From: Tenodera sinensis | Taxonomy: Eukaryota > Arthropoda > Insecta > Mantodea > Mantidae | Assembly (NCBI GenBank): GCA_030765045.1 | Contig: CM060964.1 | Location: 155,225,490-155,289,489 of the forward strand | Direction: 5' to 3' | Length of the DNA stretch: 64,000 nucleotides | In this document: positions 34,749 through 46,690 of the stretch, in pieces | Numbering within the stretch: position 1 is the stretch's first letter | Layout of the letters: each line of letters opens with the position of its first letter | Notes under the pieces: generated by a model | The model's database searches: none | What the model was told of the DNA's origin: nothing | The model's input: only the letters and a program-made list of their open reading frames with translations | Program-made: the position numbers and the translations under genes

Positions 34749-35801
34749 TTAACCTCTCGAGTGCTGGCCATTTAAAACGTCCGCGAGCCGAGAACTGCTA
34801 CCCAATATCCAGCGCAGGGCATTTAAATTGTTAAATGTGCTAAAAATGCTTCGTATATACACAGCTGTATTTTGCGTAAATATTAAGTTATTTTAATGAA
34901 ACAAAAACTGGTATAAAACTCGTTAAATGCAGTATATATGTACATCATCAGCAAAGTTGAGTTGCATTTACAAAACGTTGAAATGGCACTATTTTGTTTC
35001 ACTGTGGTGAAAAGTTAACTTTGCTCTGTCGAACGCATCTAATATAAGTTCTCTGAAAGAAACAGTAGTCGACCCATTGTATGTGTGGCTTGTGCGTCAG
35101 CAAAACAAGGGATAGTGTGAAATAAAGCACTACTGTATGCGTGGTCTGTGAGTCATCAGAATATAGCATGTTTGCAACTTTTGCTTATGCGTGTTTCGTA
35201 ACTTAGTAGACTCCGTTTCTTTCTTTGTTGAAATACATACATGTACTTTCCTGCTTGTAGCTGAAGGGAGAAGTGGTATAAAAAGGTATTTTTGCACCAA
35301 CTGGATATAACCATATACAATTGTTTGGTAATTTGGAGAGCTCTAAACCCACACAGGACAATGACCTATCTGGACTTCCAACTATCAATAGCTCGCAGCC
35401 TAATGAACAACACCACGTTGGGGGTAGAAAATCCAGAACCCCTGCACCCCTCAGACTTCAAGGAAAACATTATCCTAAAAGGATACCACCAACAGCAAAG
35501 AAGTCCCACCCATCTCCAAAGTGTTTCGTGTACCACAAGAAGCTAATTCGCGAATGTGGAGATGTACCCTTGTGTGTTTATCCCTGTTTTGAGGCATATC
35601 ACTGCAGAAGGAAAATATAAAGGTAAGCCAGTAAAGTATATAGACTTTACTTAAATATTTCATAAAGGGAAAATTAAAATAAGTTGAGTTAGATAAGGGA
35701 TAAATAAGGGTTAAATGCACAGGATGTGTATACATGCCCATAATGCTTATCCGCCATTTTAAATGGACGTGATTTCATGTCCATAGCGCTCAAGAGGTTA
35801 A
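34749..35801 (+). mobile_element. piggyBac-1: deleted piggyBac-like transposon
   Basis: It is bounded by TTAA at both ends (34749-34752, 35798-35801) with inverted ends TTAACCTCTcGAGtGCT/TTAACCTCTTGAGCGCT. The remaining coding sequence at 35292-35620 (two frames) ends in the piggyBac Cys-rich C-terminus: HKKLIRECGDVPLCVYPCF, then YH. The catalytic DDD region is gone. A sister copy in opposite orientation is at 44931-45972. Confidence 0.9.
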
Positions 35802-36065
35802 ACACACCAAATAAAATCTTAGTAATTGTGTGGAAATGAGGTAATGTTTTCATATAGGACAAACAATAACCTCACTTTCTCACAGAATTCTCTGGTGTCT
35901 GGCACACCAGCGACAAAACATCTGAATTCAATAAATGGTCAACGTTACTTAAATGATTTTTATAGAGCATTAGAATAGTTCATTGATCCACCAGTAGGAG
36001 CAGATTACTCAATGAACAAGTTGTGCCATGTTGCCACACACTCTCACCTTTAAACACGATTATTA

Positions 36066-36290
36066 GTCTGGGTGGCTCAGTTGGTTAGATGCTGGCCTAC
36101 TGATCCCAAGGTCGCGGGTTCAAATCTGGTCCAGACCGATGGTTTTTAACTGTGCTCAGAAACGACAGCTCCATGCCAGTAGTTTTACTGGCATGTAAAA
36201 CAACTCCTGAAGGACAAAATTCCGGCACACCGGCGACGCTTATGTGATCCTAGCAATTGACAGCATCGTTAAACAGTAAAATATTTATTT
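36066..36290 (+). mobile_element. SINE-1 copy, full with tRNA-like head
   Basis: The tRNA-derived head has an A-box (GTGGCTCAGTTGG) and a B-box (GGGTTCAAATC). It is followed by the family body: CGACAGCTCCATGCCAGTAG, TTTACTGGCATGTAAAA, CCGGCACACCGGCGACGC, GATCCTAGCAATTGACAGC, and an A/T-rich tail GTTAAACAGTAAAATATTT. At least four other copies occur in the window. Confidence 0.85.
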
Positions 36291-36667
36291 ATTTTTACAC
36301 ACAATTATCTAGTTAATGGCACAATTAATTACAAAAAATTATTGGAATTTTTTTTTTAATTTGCATCCATTCTCTCATGTCCTTCAGTCTGATGGATTAT
36401 TTCACTTACACCTGTATAGCCACTTACTGATATGGTTGTTGAAAAATTTCAGGATGCTTACACGCTGTTCTAGCTTTGTGGTAACTGTGGGTATACATGG
36501 AATTTAACAATTTATGCTGGAAAAAAACAAGAATTTAGCGGCTGTGTAAGAACGAACATTGTCACAAAACTATTTTTAAAGCTCCAGGATAAAGGTACAA
36601 CAGGTGTATCTGATAACTGTTATTTAAGTTTTGATTTGGCAAACAAATTGCTTAGCATAAAAACTCT

Positions 36668-38560
36668 TTGGTAGGAATGCAGAGACCTAAAATTCTAAAA
36701 ATGGTGATAAAAGCAGCAAGAGCATTGCATTATAATAAATTAATCCAACATTCTGACAATAAATTAAAAACTACTTGGAATATAATAAAAAGAGAAGCAG
36801 GTAAATACTCATTACAAACCGACTCAATAACACTAAATGTGGACAATCAAGAAATTAAGAAACCCCAGGAAGTTGTGGAAATTTTTAACAAATTCTTTTT
36901 GGATGTAACTAAAAGTCTAAATATTAACTATGGAACTAAAGTAGCAGCACTAGAACTTCTAAGATCAAGTTTCACAGTAGCATTGTTTGAATTTAAAGCT
37001 AATCTGACTACACCTGTGGAAATAAATAAAATCATTAATTCCTTTAAAACAAAGAATTCTTTTGGTTATGACGAAATAACAATAAAAATCTTAAAATCAT
37101 GCTCACACCAAATTAGCACTCCTCTGAGTTATTTGTGCAACGAGTCACTAGACTAGAATTTTTCCTGTCAGGATGATATTCTCAATCGTTAAACCCATTT
37201 TTAAAAAAAGGTGACGATAAAAATGCTTCAAACTATAGACCAATTTCTCTCTTACCAGTTTTTTCAAAAGTCCTTGAAAAAGTAGCATTCAATAGACTAT
37301 AGATACCTTGAATATAACAAGATACTTGTGAAGGATCAGTTTGGGTTAGGAAAGGAATTTCAACGAATAATCAACTTTCAAACTTACACATGAAGTGTTA
37401 ACTGCCCTAAACAATAAAATGCATGTAGGTGGTATTTTCTGTGACCTAGCAAAGGCATTTGATTGTGTAAATTATGACATTCTTATAGAAAAACTGGAAT
37501 TCTATGGTGTTAGAAATGAAAATTTAAGTTGGTTCAAAACATACCTAAATGCAAGAAAACAAAGCATTGAAATAAAGTGACATTGATTATAAGAAACAAA
37601 GATCAAATTGGGAAACATTAACACATGGAGTACCCCAAGGTTCAGTACTAGGACCTCTATTATTTCTGATCTTTATAAACGACCTATCAGTTTATATAAA
37701 GGATATAGCAAGTACTGTACTGTATGCTGATGACACTAGTGTGCTGGTCACTAGTAAAAACTTAAATGAATGTGTAATTAAATTGAATTATGTTTTTAAC
37801 TCTACGTCTTGCTGGTTTAAAGCTAACAAATTGTCTGTAAACCTAGACAAAACAAAGGTTGTTAGATTTATAACTCATCAAACACCACACACTCCTATCG
37901 AAATTGGGATAAATAACATGTTATTAGAGCAAATAGACAACATAAAATTTCTGGGCCTTCAGGTAGACAAATATTTAGACTGGAAAGCTCACATTTTGCA
38001 TATCTTACCCAAACTCAGCTCTGAGCACTGACAAATTAGATTAGATTAGATTTGGTTTAAGGGCGCTCAACTTCTAGGTCATCAGCGCCCTAGCACTGAC
38101 AAACCTGAGTTCTATAGACACACTCAGATTGGTTTACTATGCTTATTTTAACTCTATGATGGAATATGGAATTTTATTTTGCGGCAATTCAGTAGAGAGA
38201 AAACGAATATTTCTCATACAAAAGAAGTTTATAAGAATTATTTTCAACAACCATAGTGGACATTCATGTAAAGATCTTTTTAGAAGACTGAAAATATTAA
38301 CCTTACCTTGCATGTATATATTCTTGATCCTAAAATTATTCATACGCAATTGATCCACATTTATAACAAACAATGAAATTCATGGGATACACACTAGACA
38401 AACGAGCAACATTCATCAACCTATTGTAAAATTTTCTTGCTTCCAGAAAGGTGTATATTATGAAACCATCAATATATTTTGTGCTCTTCCTAATGATCTT
38501 AAGGAAAAGGTTAAGATTTTCAATGCTTTGAAAACTGCTGCTATATAGTACCTATATTCA
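36668..38560 (+). pseudogene. LINE-B (CR1/Jockey-like) ORF2, broken
   Basis: 36668-37156 covers the linker and RT start (TTWNIIKREAGKYS, FKTKNSFGYDEITIKILKSC). 37200-37390 is frame-broken. 37395-37580 has FCDLAKAFDCVNYDILIEKL. Then HGVPQGSVLGPLLFLIFIND (about 37625) and the catalytic box VLYADDTSVLV (about 37720). 37741-38031 is the thumb. 38129-38353 and downstream give the C-terminus (MEYGILFCGN, FCALPNDLKEKVK). It lacks an endonuclease, so it is 5'-truncated near 36668, and it has several stops and shifts plus a 55-bp insertion at about 38035. Confidence 0.85.
38035..38090 (-). mobile_element. Tiny (about 55-bp) retroposon tail insertion
   Basis: It is flanked by the 12-bp duplication AGCACTGACAAA (about 38023-38034 and 38091-38102). 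On the minus strand it reads GGGCGCTGATGACC, GTTGAGCGCCCTTAAACC, then a (TCTAA)n tail. It looks like the extreme 3' end of a LINE or SINE family inserted in the LINE-B coding region. Confidence 0.8.
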
Positions 38561-39242
38561 AAATTATTTTATTCTGTATAAGATTATCTAAAAGACAAAT
38601 TATCCTATTAATGCTTATGTAGCTTTGTAAATAGTCTCTAGCTCATTTTATTCTATATCAGATTATCTGAATGACAAATTATCCTGTTAATGCTTAGGTA
38701 GCTTTGTAATCTAGCTCATTTCATTCTGCATAAGATTATATGAATGACAAATTATCCTGCTAATGTCTATGTAGCTTTGTAAGAAGTTTCTAGCTCATTT
38801 CATTCTGTATAAGATTATCTGAATGACAAATTATCCTGTTAATGCTTATATAGCCTTGTAAGTAATTTCTAGCTTCTTTGGTGACAAATCATTGTTAATT
38901 ACATTTGATGCCTATGTGAAAGCTACCTAAATGTGTATGTATAGAACAATCTGACAAAAGATGACATTCATTGCCAATTATAACTAAACAGTAGGACTTG
39001 GCAGGAAAAGCCTAGCCAAAGTTAAAAACAAAGTTCAATTTCATATTTGTAAATATACACAATGTACGTCTTATAATTATAGGGAATTTTCTTTACTTTG
39101 ATTTTTCTCTTCTTTTTTGTTTTGCTTTTTGTGCCTGTAATATTGTTTTTCTATGCTATTCTGTGTATTTATTGACATGTTCAATGTTCACCAGCCTCCA
39201 TGGCTACATGTGAACTCACTGAATGCAATCCAATCTAATCTA
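38561..39242 (+). repeat. LINE-B 3' UTR with about four tandem units
   Basis: Between 38567 and 38875 a unit of about 80 bp recurs (TTCTGTATAAGATTATCTGA, ATGACAAATTATCCTGTTAA, TGCTTATGTAGCTTTGTAA, TCTAGCTCATTT). After more non-coding sequence it ends near 39240 with a CAATC/TCTAA tail. Confidence 0.75.
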
Positions 39243-39525
39243 ACAGAAAAGGCAATCTGCACAAGCTGATTTCTATGATATTGAAACAAAGAGAAATTAT
39301 TGGCAAAAACAAATGAGTCCAGTATTTGTGTTTTAAAATGGAGAGACTGGCAAGATATTCTCATGCTTTCAACAAAACACAGTAGTGAATCTGTAATTGT
39401 GAATACATGTACAGGTCCAGTTAAAAATACCTGCAGTAATAATGGACTATAACTTGGGGAAAAGTTTTATGATGTTCCACATGAAACTGTGAGTTACAAC
39501 ACAGTTCTTAGAAGAACAATAAAGT

Positions 39526-39641
39526 GATAAGAGCTTCTCAGGTTACCATCCATGTTATGACCTTCTACAGAGTAAACATGGCCGAAAGCTCGAGCGACTT
39601 ATTAACATCACACACCTGGTAATCCTGAGAAGCTCTTATTA
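39526..39641. repeat. Short inverted repeat beside the PLE-2 pair
   Basis: ATAAGAGCTTCTCAGGTTACC (about 39527) is inverted at GGTAATCCTGAGAAGCTCTTAT (about 39618). The loop has a GGCCGAAAGCTCG string reminiscent of PLE terminal repeats. It may be a remnant of another PLE end. Confidence 0.5.
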
Positions 39642-39712
39642 ATAATCATTGTTGTGAAAATGTTAAGTAGATTTTCCGGGCTTGTGGGCCGTGGTCGAGT
39701 TGGACTACCTTC

Positions 39713-39752
39713 CTCCAACGTTTCGCCTAAAACTGCGTCCAGCTTCTTCAGG
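39713..39752 (-). ncRNA. Degenerate hammerhead-like motif at PLE-2 left end
   Basis: The minus strand has CTGAAGA, then GCTG...TAGGC, GAAACGTT. It resembles a hammerhead core but stem II is mismatched. Compare the better copy at 43799-43833. Confidence 0.4.
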
Positions 39753-39934
39753 GTCAACCTCTGTTATTTTGGTCTAAATTAGCGGCTGCACATAAACTAA
39801 AGTTCACTGCAAACTTTCATATTCATCTTTGTTTCTTATTAGTGTCCTTGGTAACATAAATTTTCACGATCGCTCGTTCTCATGAATACCAACATGAGAT
39901 TATCGCTAACAAATCTTTTCTTAATAAATTGATC

Positions 39935-42032
39935 TCAAATTATATTTTCAAATGCTGGCAAATGGGACGTCTCTGATCCTGGTATAAAAGAGAAAGCTTT
40001 CTGTGTCTCGGGTTTTCTTCTCCCTCTTATTAGAGCCGGGAGCCAAGTTCTGCTTATCTGCTGTCTCTCTTCTTTTCGATTGTAGGAGTTTTTATGCATA
40101 AAAATCTCTATCGCTTCCCGAGTCAAGCGAGCCTGGTAGTGGCTTGTCCTTGAGAGTACCTCTGTGTCTTTGTAATTCACGTCGTGGCCGAACAATACAG
40201 AGTGTTCTGCCACCGCTGACTTGTCTGTCTGCCCCAACCGGCTATGTCTTTCATGTTCTTTTAGTCGAGTGCTGATACTCCGCATGGTGGTACCTATATA
40301 TACTTGTCCACAGCTACATGGTATTTTGTAAACACCGGCTGTGCAGTGTGGATGTCTTTTATCCTTAACGGAGTTAAATAAATCTTTGACTTTCTTTGTT
40401 GGCCTATAAACAGTCCTAATGTTGTACTGTTGCAGCAGTCTTCCTATTCGGTCTGTTACCTTATGGATGTATGGTAAATAAATGGTACTCAGGGTTTGCT
40501 TCCTCCGGTCTTTTTGGACTGACAGGTACCTCGGATGGAGAGCTCTTGTAATTTCCTTGTGTGTATAACCGTTGCTGATGAGGGCCTTGTTAAGATGTCG
40601 GATTTCTTTATTCAGCTTTTGTCGCTCACAAATCTTCTTGGCCCGTTCAGAAAGGGTTTTGATTATGCCCAATTTTTGTCTTGGATGATGGTTCGAGGTT
40701 TTATGGAGGTACCTATCATAAGTATGAGTAGGTTTGCGATAAACTGTGTGACCCAGACATGAATCAGCTTCTCTTGTCACTAGGACATCCAGGAAAGGAA
40801 GACTGTTGTCTGTTTCCTTTTCCATGGTGACTCTGTATGGCACGGTTTTGGCTATTTAGATGATGAAAAAAGGCTTCTAGTTTTTCCTCCCCATGGCTCC
40901 AGATAATGAAGGTGTCGTCCACATACCTAAGCCAGGTTTTTGGTTTATATGTAGCGCTTCTTAATGCTTCTTCCTCAAACTTCTCCATGAAAAAATTTGC
41001 AACTACCGGGCTTAAAGGGCTGCCCATGGCAACGCCGTCTATCTATTCATAGAAAGTGTTGTTCCACTGGAAGTAGCTTGTGGTTAGGCAGTGACGAAAA
41101 AGACTGGTGATGTCAGGCGGAAAAAGTTCGGCAATGTGTTGTAGTGCCTCTGTAATCGGAACCTTGGTGAATAAAGAAATAACATCGAAACTGACAAGGC
41201 GGTCCTCTGCCCCCAGTTGTATGGTCTTCAGTTTCTCTACGAAGTGCCTGGAGTTTTTGATGTAGGATGGGGTGTTGCCAATGTGTTCCTGCAATAGAGT
41301 AGCCAGATACTTGGAAATGTTATATGTGGGTGATCCAACAGTACTAACGATGGGTCGTAATGGAACGTCGTCTTTGTGGATTTTCGGCAGTCCATAGAGC
41401 CTTGGCGGTAAAGCTTCGCTCTTGCAGGTTTGATGTTTGATGTTATCTGCTATCGTGGAGCTCTTTATAAGGTTGTTGGTCGTCCTTAAAATGCACGAGG
41501 TTGGATCCTCCCCAAGCTTCTTGTAGGTACCCGGGTCCAGTAGTTCTGAGATTTTCATGTTGTATGCCTCCTTCGACATTACTACAGTAGCGTTCCCCTT
41601 GTCTGCCTGGAGGATGACGATGCTGTCATCTGCATTTAAGGTTTTGATCGCTTTCTTCTCTAAGGTGGTCAGGTTGTTCTTGGGGGCTGGGGTCCTGCAC
41701 AGAATACGTGCGGTTTCACCTCTTAGTTCTTCAGCTTGATGTGGCTGCAGCAATCGAAGTGCGGGCTCCACATTGGCTATGATATCTTCCACCGGTATGT
41801 GAGATGGGGTGACTGCAAAGTTGCTCCCTTTGGACAACAGTGAAGTTTCTGCCTTAGTAAGTGTGCGATCCGTCAGGTTGATGACAACACGTGACGGGTC
41901 CAACTTAGGCGTCTTGTGAGTACTGGTACAGATGTTGAACTTTTTCTTTTGCAGATCAACAGTTTGTTCAAACGTAGCGCTCATGGACTGATATGTGATT
42001 TTGTCCACATTGTTCCAGTCCTTGTGTGTCAT
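39935..42032 (-). pseudogene. PLE-2 left RT with GIY-YIG endonuclease, broken
   Basis: 41043-42032 (329 aa) holds the N-terminal region and RT fingers (LYGLPKIHKDDVPLRPIVS, DRLVSFDVISLFTKVPITEA) and ends at a TAG where the partner copy has Gln (FYE/IDGVAMGSP). 40764-41027 carries VDGVA-type MGSPLSPVVANFF and the catalytic box RYVDDTFIIW. A frameshift near 40850 leads to 39935-40843 with the GIY-YIG endonuclease (GVYKIPCSCGQVYIGTTMRS, TRLKEHERHS). The catalytic Asp pair is intact here, but the stop and the shift prevent a full protein. Confidence 0.9.
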
Positions 42033-42103
42033 TGTGGCGCTGAGTTGTAAATGTAGTCCAAACAGTCATCGGTCCGTGTTAGCCAGTTGCTTCCCGGTTG
42101 AGT

Positions 42104-43610
42104 GATAACATCAAACATCAAACCTGCAAGAGCGAAGCTTTACCGCCAAGGCTCTATGGACTGCCGAAAATCCACAAAGACGACGTTCCATTACGACCCA
42201 TCGTTAGTACTGTTGGATCACCCACATATAACATTTCCAAGTATCTGGCTACTCTATTGCAGGAACACATTGGCAACACCCCATCCTACATCAAAAACTC
42301 CAGGCACTTCGTAGAGAAACTGAAGACCATACAACTGGGGGCAGAGGACCGCCTTGTCAGTTTCGATGTTATTTCTTTATTCACCAAGGTTCCGATTACA
42401 GAGGCACTACAACACATTGCCGAACTTTTTCCGCCTGACATCACCAGTCTTTTTCGTCACTGCCTAACCACAAGCTACTTCCAGTGGAACAACACTTTCT
42501 ATGAACAGATAGACGGCGTTGCCATGGGCAGCCCTTTAAGCCCGGTAGTTGCAAATTTTTTCATGGAGAAGTTTGAGGAAGAAGCATTAAGAAGCGCTAC
42601 ATATAAACCAAAAACCTGGCTTAGGTATGTGGACGGCACCTTCATTATCTGGAGCCATGGGGAGGAAAAACTAGAAGCCTTTTTTCATCATCTAAATAGC
42701 CAAAACCGTGCCATACAGAGTCACCATGGAAAAGGAAACAGACAACAGTCTTCCTTTCCTGGATGTCCTAGTGACAAGAGAAGCTGATTCATGTCTGGGT
42801 CACACAGTTTATCGCAAACCTACTCATACTTATGATAGGTACCTCCATAAAACCTCGAACCATCATCCAAGACAAAAATTGGGCATAATCAAAACCCTTT
42901 CTGAACGGGCCAAGAAGATTTGTGAGCGACAAAAGCTGAATAAAGAAATCCGACATCTTAACAAGGCCCTCATCAGCAACGGTTATACACACAAGGAAAT
43001 TACAAGAGCTCTCCATCCGAGGTACCCGTCAGTCCAAAAAGACCGGAGGAAGCAAACCCTGAGTACCATTTATTTACCATACATGCATAAGGTAACAGAC
43101 CGAATAGGAAGACTGCTGCAACAGTACAACATTAGGACTATTTATAGGCCAACAAAGAAAGTCAAAGATTTATTTAACTCCGTTAAGGATAAAAGACATC
43201 CACACTGCACAGCCGGTGTTTACAAAATACCATGTAGCTGTGGACAAGTATATATAGGTACCACCATGCGGAATATCAGCGCTCGCCTAAAAGAACATAA
43301 AAGACATAGCCGGTTGGGGCAGACGGACAAGTCAGCGGTGGCAGAACACTCTCTATTGTTCGGCCACGATGTGGATTACAAAGACACAGAGGTACTCTCA
43401 AGGACAAGCCACTACCAGGTTCGCTTGACTCGGGAAGCGATAGAGATTTTTATGCATAAAAACTCCTACAATCGAAAAGAAGAGAGACAACAGATAAGCA
43501 AAACTTGGTTCCTGGCTCTAATAAGAGGGAGAAGAAAACCGAGACACGGAAAGCTTTCTCTTTTATACCAGGATCAGAGACGTCCCATTTGCCGGCATTT
43601 GAAAATATAA
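42104..43610 (+). pseudogene. PLE-2 right RT with GIY-YIG endonuclease, broken
   Basis: 42098-42787 is RT, reading through the site that is a stop in the left copy (FYEQIDGVAMGSPLSP). Its catalytic box is RYVDGTFIIW: the second catalytic Asp is Gly. The same frameshift as in the left copy occurs near 42705, then 42708-43610 has the GIY-YIG domain (GVYKIPCSCGQVYIGTTMRN). A private 1-bp deletion in a C run near 43540 changes the C-terminus. Confidence 0.9.
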
Positions 43611-43798
43611 TTTGAGATCAATTTATTAAGAAAAGATTTGTTAGCGATAACTTCATGTTGGTATTCATGAGAACGAGCGATCGTGAAAATTTATGTTACC
43701 AAGGACACTAATAAGAAACAAAGATGAATATGAAAGTTTGCAGTGAACTTTAGTTTATGTGCAGCCGCTAATTTAGACCAAAATAACAGAGGTTGACC

Positions 43799-43833
43799 CT
43801 GAAGATGCTGGACGCAGTTTTCAGCGAAACGTC
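43799..43833 (+). ncRNA. Hammerhead-like motif in PLE-2 right end
   Basis: CTGAAGA, stem II GCTG/CAGC around GACGCAGTTTT, then GAAACGTC. The core elements fit CTGANGA...GAAAC, but a convincing stem I was not found. Likely a diverged hammerhead of the type known in PLE termini. Confidence 0.5.
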
Positions 43834-43890
43834 GGAGGAAGGTAATCCAACTCGACCACGGCCCACAAGCCCGGAAAATCTACTTAACAT

Positions 43891-44930
43891 AGTTGATAAT
43901 GCCGGCCGTGAAAGCCTCAGCACTTATATTGTTGTGAAAGCTTCAAATCTTATAATAATGAAGTGATACAGAAAAGTGGCTATTGAATTCTTATTTGGCA
44001 CAGTAGTTAAACGTTCTCATCTCATCTCCTTTACAAATCTGTGAATAATCCTCCAATTGCATTACAGATTTCAGAGGAAAGAAATCATAGAAGCTCTGTT
44101 AGGAATCTGAACGATTCCTCTTAACCCCAGCAGATATTGATTTCTAGGAAAAGGAAATCTTCAAATATGCACATCCAGAAGAAACGCGACAACCCAGTTT
44201 GTAAGTTTCTACAGTATTGTAGGAGATGTTACAAAAGGAAACTGTTACAAAATTTACCAAAACACGTCAAGTACTCTCTGTGAGGAATGTAACAGAAAAC
44301 CAAAGTTTTGCTTGTAATACTTTGCTGATTTTCATCATTCAATATTTCAAAAACATTGGACATTTGAACATTAGTTCAAAAGTATTAGAAAGCATGAATG
44401 CTAATGGCTTCAATGCCAGATGCAAGGCACTAGAAACAACAACAATATTTCAAAAACACTTCTAAGACACCATATTTGTAAACTTTATGTATTAGAACTA
44501 CTCAATTCTTTAAGTGATCATAGTGAAGCTTTTCCTTGTTAGCATTACTACACTCTATTGTGGAACTTTATTTAAACATAGTTTACCACAAAATTTGTTG
44601 CTCATACTGATAAGATTTTATGATATTGGAATTTACACCTCCACAATCACCAACTTCAACCCCAGTGATAAGGTTCAGAGAGGCCTAATTTATAGGTAAA
44701 GTTCAACTTTTCAGTGGACTACTGGCATATGGAAGTCTTAAAGTTGCTCTGGAATGTAGCAGTCACATGGACCAACATGGTCCAAATGACAATTGCATAC
44801 AGCAAGCCCCTGGGACTGCTTAGGCACTTAAAATATACTTTGCGACTGTCAGCAACTTGTATTTACTTGCCATCCCTTAGCTTAATGCTCTATTACTTTT
44901 GTCAAGGCCAGATCATTACCAGTGGCAACT
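43891..44930. other. No recognised gene
   Basis: Directly after the PLE arm, TTGATAATGCCGGCCGTGAA (43894-43913) resembles repeat-terminus sequence. The rest is AT-rich, and frame 44226-44465 has no known domain. Confidence 0.35.
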
Positions 44931-45972
44931 TTAACCTCTTGAGGGATATCGACGTGAAATCACGTCCATTTAAAATGACGGATGAGCGATATGGGCGTGT
45001 ATACACGTCCTGTGCGTTTAAGCACTTAACCCTTATTTATCCCTTATCCAACTCAACTTATTATAATTTTCCCTTTATGAAACATTTTAGTAAGGTCTAT
45101 ATACTTTATTGGCTTACCTTAATATGTTCGTTCTGCAGTGATTTACCTCAAAACAGGGATAAACACACAAGGGTATGTACATCTCCACATTCGCGAATTC
45201 CCTTCTTGCGGCACATGAAACACTTTGGAGATGGGTGGGACTTCTTTGCTGTTGGTGGTATCCTTTTAGGATAATGTTTTCCTTGAAGTCTGAGGGGTGC
45301 AGTGGTTTTGGATTTTCAACCCCCAACGTGGTATTGTTCAATTAGGCTGTGAGCTATTTATAGTCGGAAGTCAAGGTCGGTCACTGTCCTGTGTGGGTTT
45401 AGAGCTCTCCAAATTACCAAACAATTGTATATGGTTATATCCACTTGGTGCAAAAATATCTTTTTATACCACTTCTCCCTTCAGCTACAAGCAGGAAAGA
45501 ATACGTATGTATTTCAACAAAGAAAGACACGGACTCTACTAAGTTATGAAATTCGCGTAAGCAAAAGTTGCAATGTTGATCTATTCTGATGACTCAAGAG
45601 ACCACGCATACAATAGCGCTTTATTACACAGTATGCTGACGCACAAGCCACACATACAATGGGTGTTTCTTTACTGTTTCTTTCCGAGAACTTATATTAG
45701 ATGCGTTCGACAGAGCAAAGTTGACTTTTCACCACAGTGAAACAAAATTGTGCCATTTCAACGTTTTGTAAATACAACTCAACTTTGCTGATGACGTACA
45801 TTTATACTGCATATAACGAGTTTTATACCAGTTTTTGTTTCATTAAAATAACTTAATATTTACACAAAATACAGCTGTGTATATACGAAGTACTTTTAGC
45901 GCATTTAACAATTTAAATGCTAGCAGTTCTCGGCTCGCGGACATTTTAAATGGCCATCGCTCAAGAGGTTAA
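44931..45972 (-). mobile_element. piggyBac-2: second deleted copy, opposite orientation
   Basis: TTAA lies at both ends (44931-44934, 45969-45972) with inverted ends TTAACCTCTTGAGgG.../TTAACCTCTTGAGCGaT. It is 1042 bp and collinear in reverse with 34749-35801. The minus-strand frame 45114-45341 carries the Cys-rich tail PLCVYPCFEVNHC, where the YH dipeptide has become NH. Same internal deletion as its sister, so both derive from one shortened master copy. Confidence 0.9.
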
Positions 45973-46139
45973 GCTGAACTTTCCTTCTGTTGAACATATT
46001 GGATACTGTTAGGCTGAGATCGTCATCCACCTTATCCTTTATGTATGTTCTTGACAACAGAGCAACTATAAATATTAATTTACCTAGTAAATAAGTAACT
46101 GCAAAATCATATCACAGTACCTTTAATTTGTTCTTTGTA

Positions 46140-46690
46140 ACTGATCTTGGATTTCATTAGCAACACTTTTGCTCATTATGGACACCAATGGCTTCTGACT
46201 GTATGTACTTTAACTTCTCTACTAAATACAAAATTATGTAGGTCAGTTATTCCAAAAATGATTCCTAATTTCTTTTTCAACTTGCTTCTGTTACGCTTCT
46301 TGATAAGAAACCAATTGGTTTTCCTTGTATTACACAGCTTCCATAACCATCATTTTAGCTATGACTTCAGACAACTGCTGGTAGTTGTGGATCAAGGTTG
46401 GCTAACACTGAAGCTAGAAACAACTTGTTTTCATTTTACAAATGCACTTTCATGAACATGCAACAAATTCCATTGCACATTTTTTTTTATTAGCTCTCTA
46501 AATACAGTGTTGCATGAGACATGTTTGGAATGAACCTTGAATGGTTTACCATTCCTAAAAGTCTCAGAAGCTTTACTGTACAGACCATTTAGAGCCTTTA
46601 CATACTGTGGGTCAACCTTTATCCCTTCCTTAATAAAGACATAGTTTTGTAAAAATTTAAGTTTTTCGGTAGCGTAAATGGCAATGCTAT
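46140..46690 (-). pseudogene. Gypsy C: RT thumb / RNase H remnant
   Basis: The minus-strand frame 46431-46886 from about 46690 reads FIKEGIKVDPQYVKALNGLY and VFRELIKKNVQWNLLHVHE, the gypsy thumb-to-connection pattern ('F...GI..DP.KV.AI', 'LRELLKKDV.W.W...HE.AF'). Below 46440, broken frames give PIGFLSRSVTEAS and DLHNFVFSREVKVHT, as in gypsy RNase H. Heavily decayed. It is probably the same element as the gag at 48900-49821. Confidence 0.6.

Larger units (their letters stand above)
39660..42103 (-). mobile_element. PLE-2 left copy
   Basis: A Penelope-like element on the minus strand. Its 3' terminal 1788 bp (39660-41447) form one arm of a large inverted repeat with 42104-43890. This copy is longer at the 5' end than its partner, and coding starts at about 42032. 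The region 42033-42103 shows no gene. Confidence 0.85.
42104..43890 (+). mobile_element. PLE-2 right copy (inverted partner, 5'-truncated)
   Basis: 1787 bp, collinear in opposite orientation with 39660-41447 at very high identity. The homology starts at GATAACATCAAACATC and ends CTACTTAACAT. The spacer between arms is 656 bp and is the 5' part of the left copy plus about 70 bp. Confidence 0.9.
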
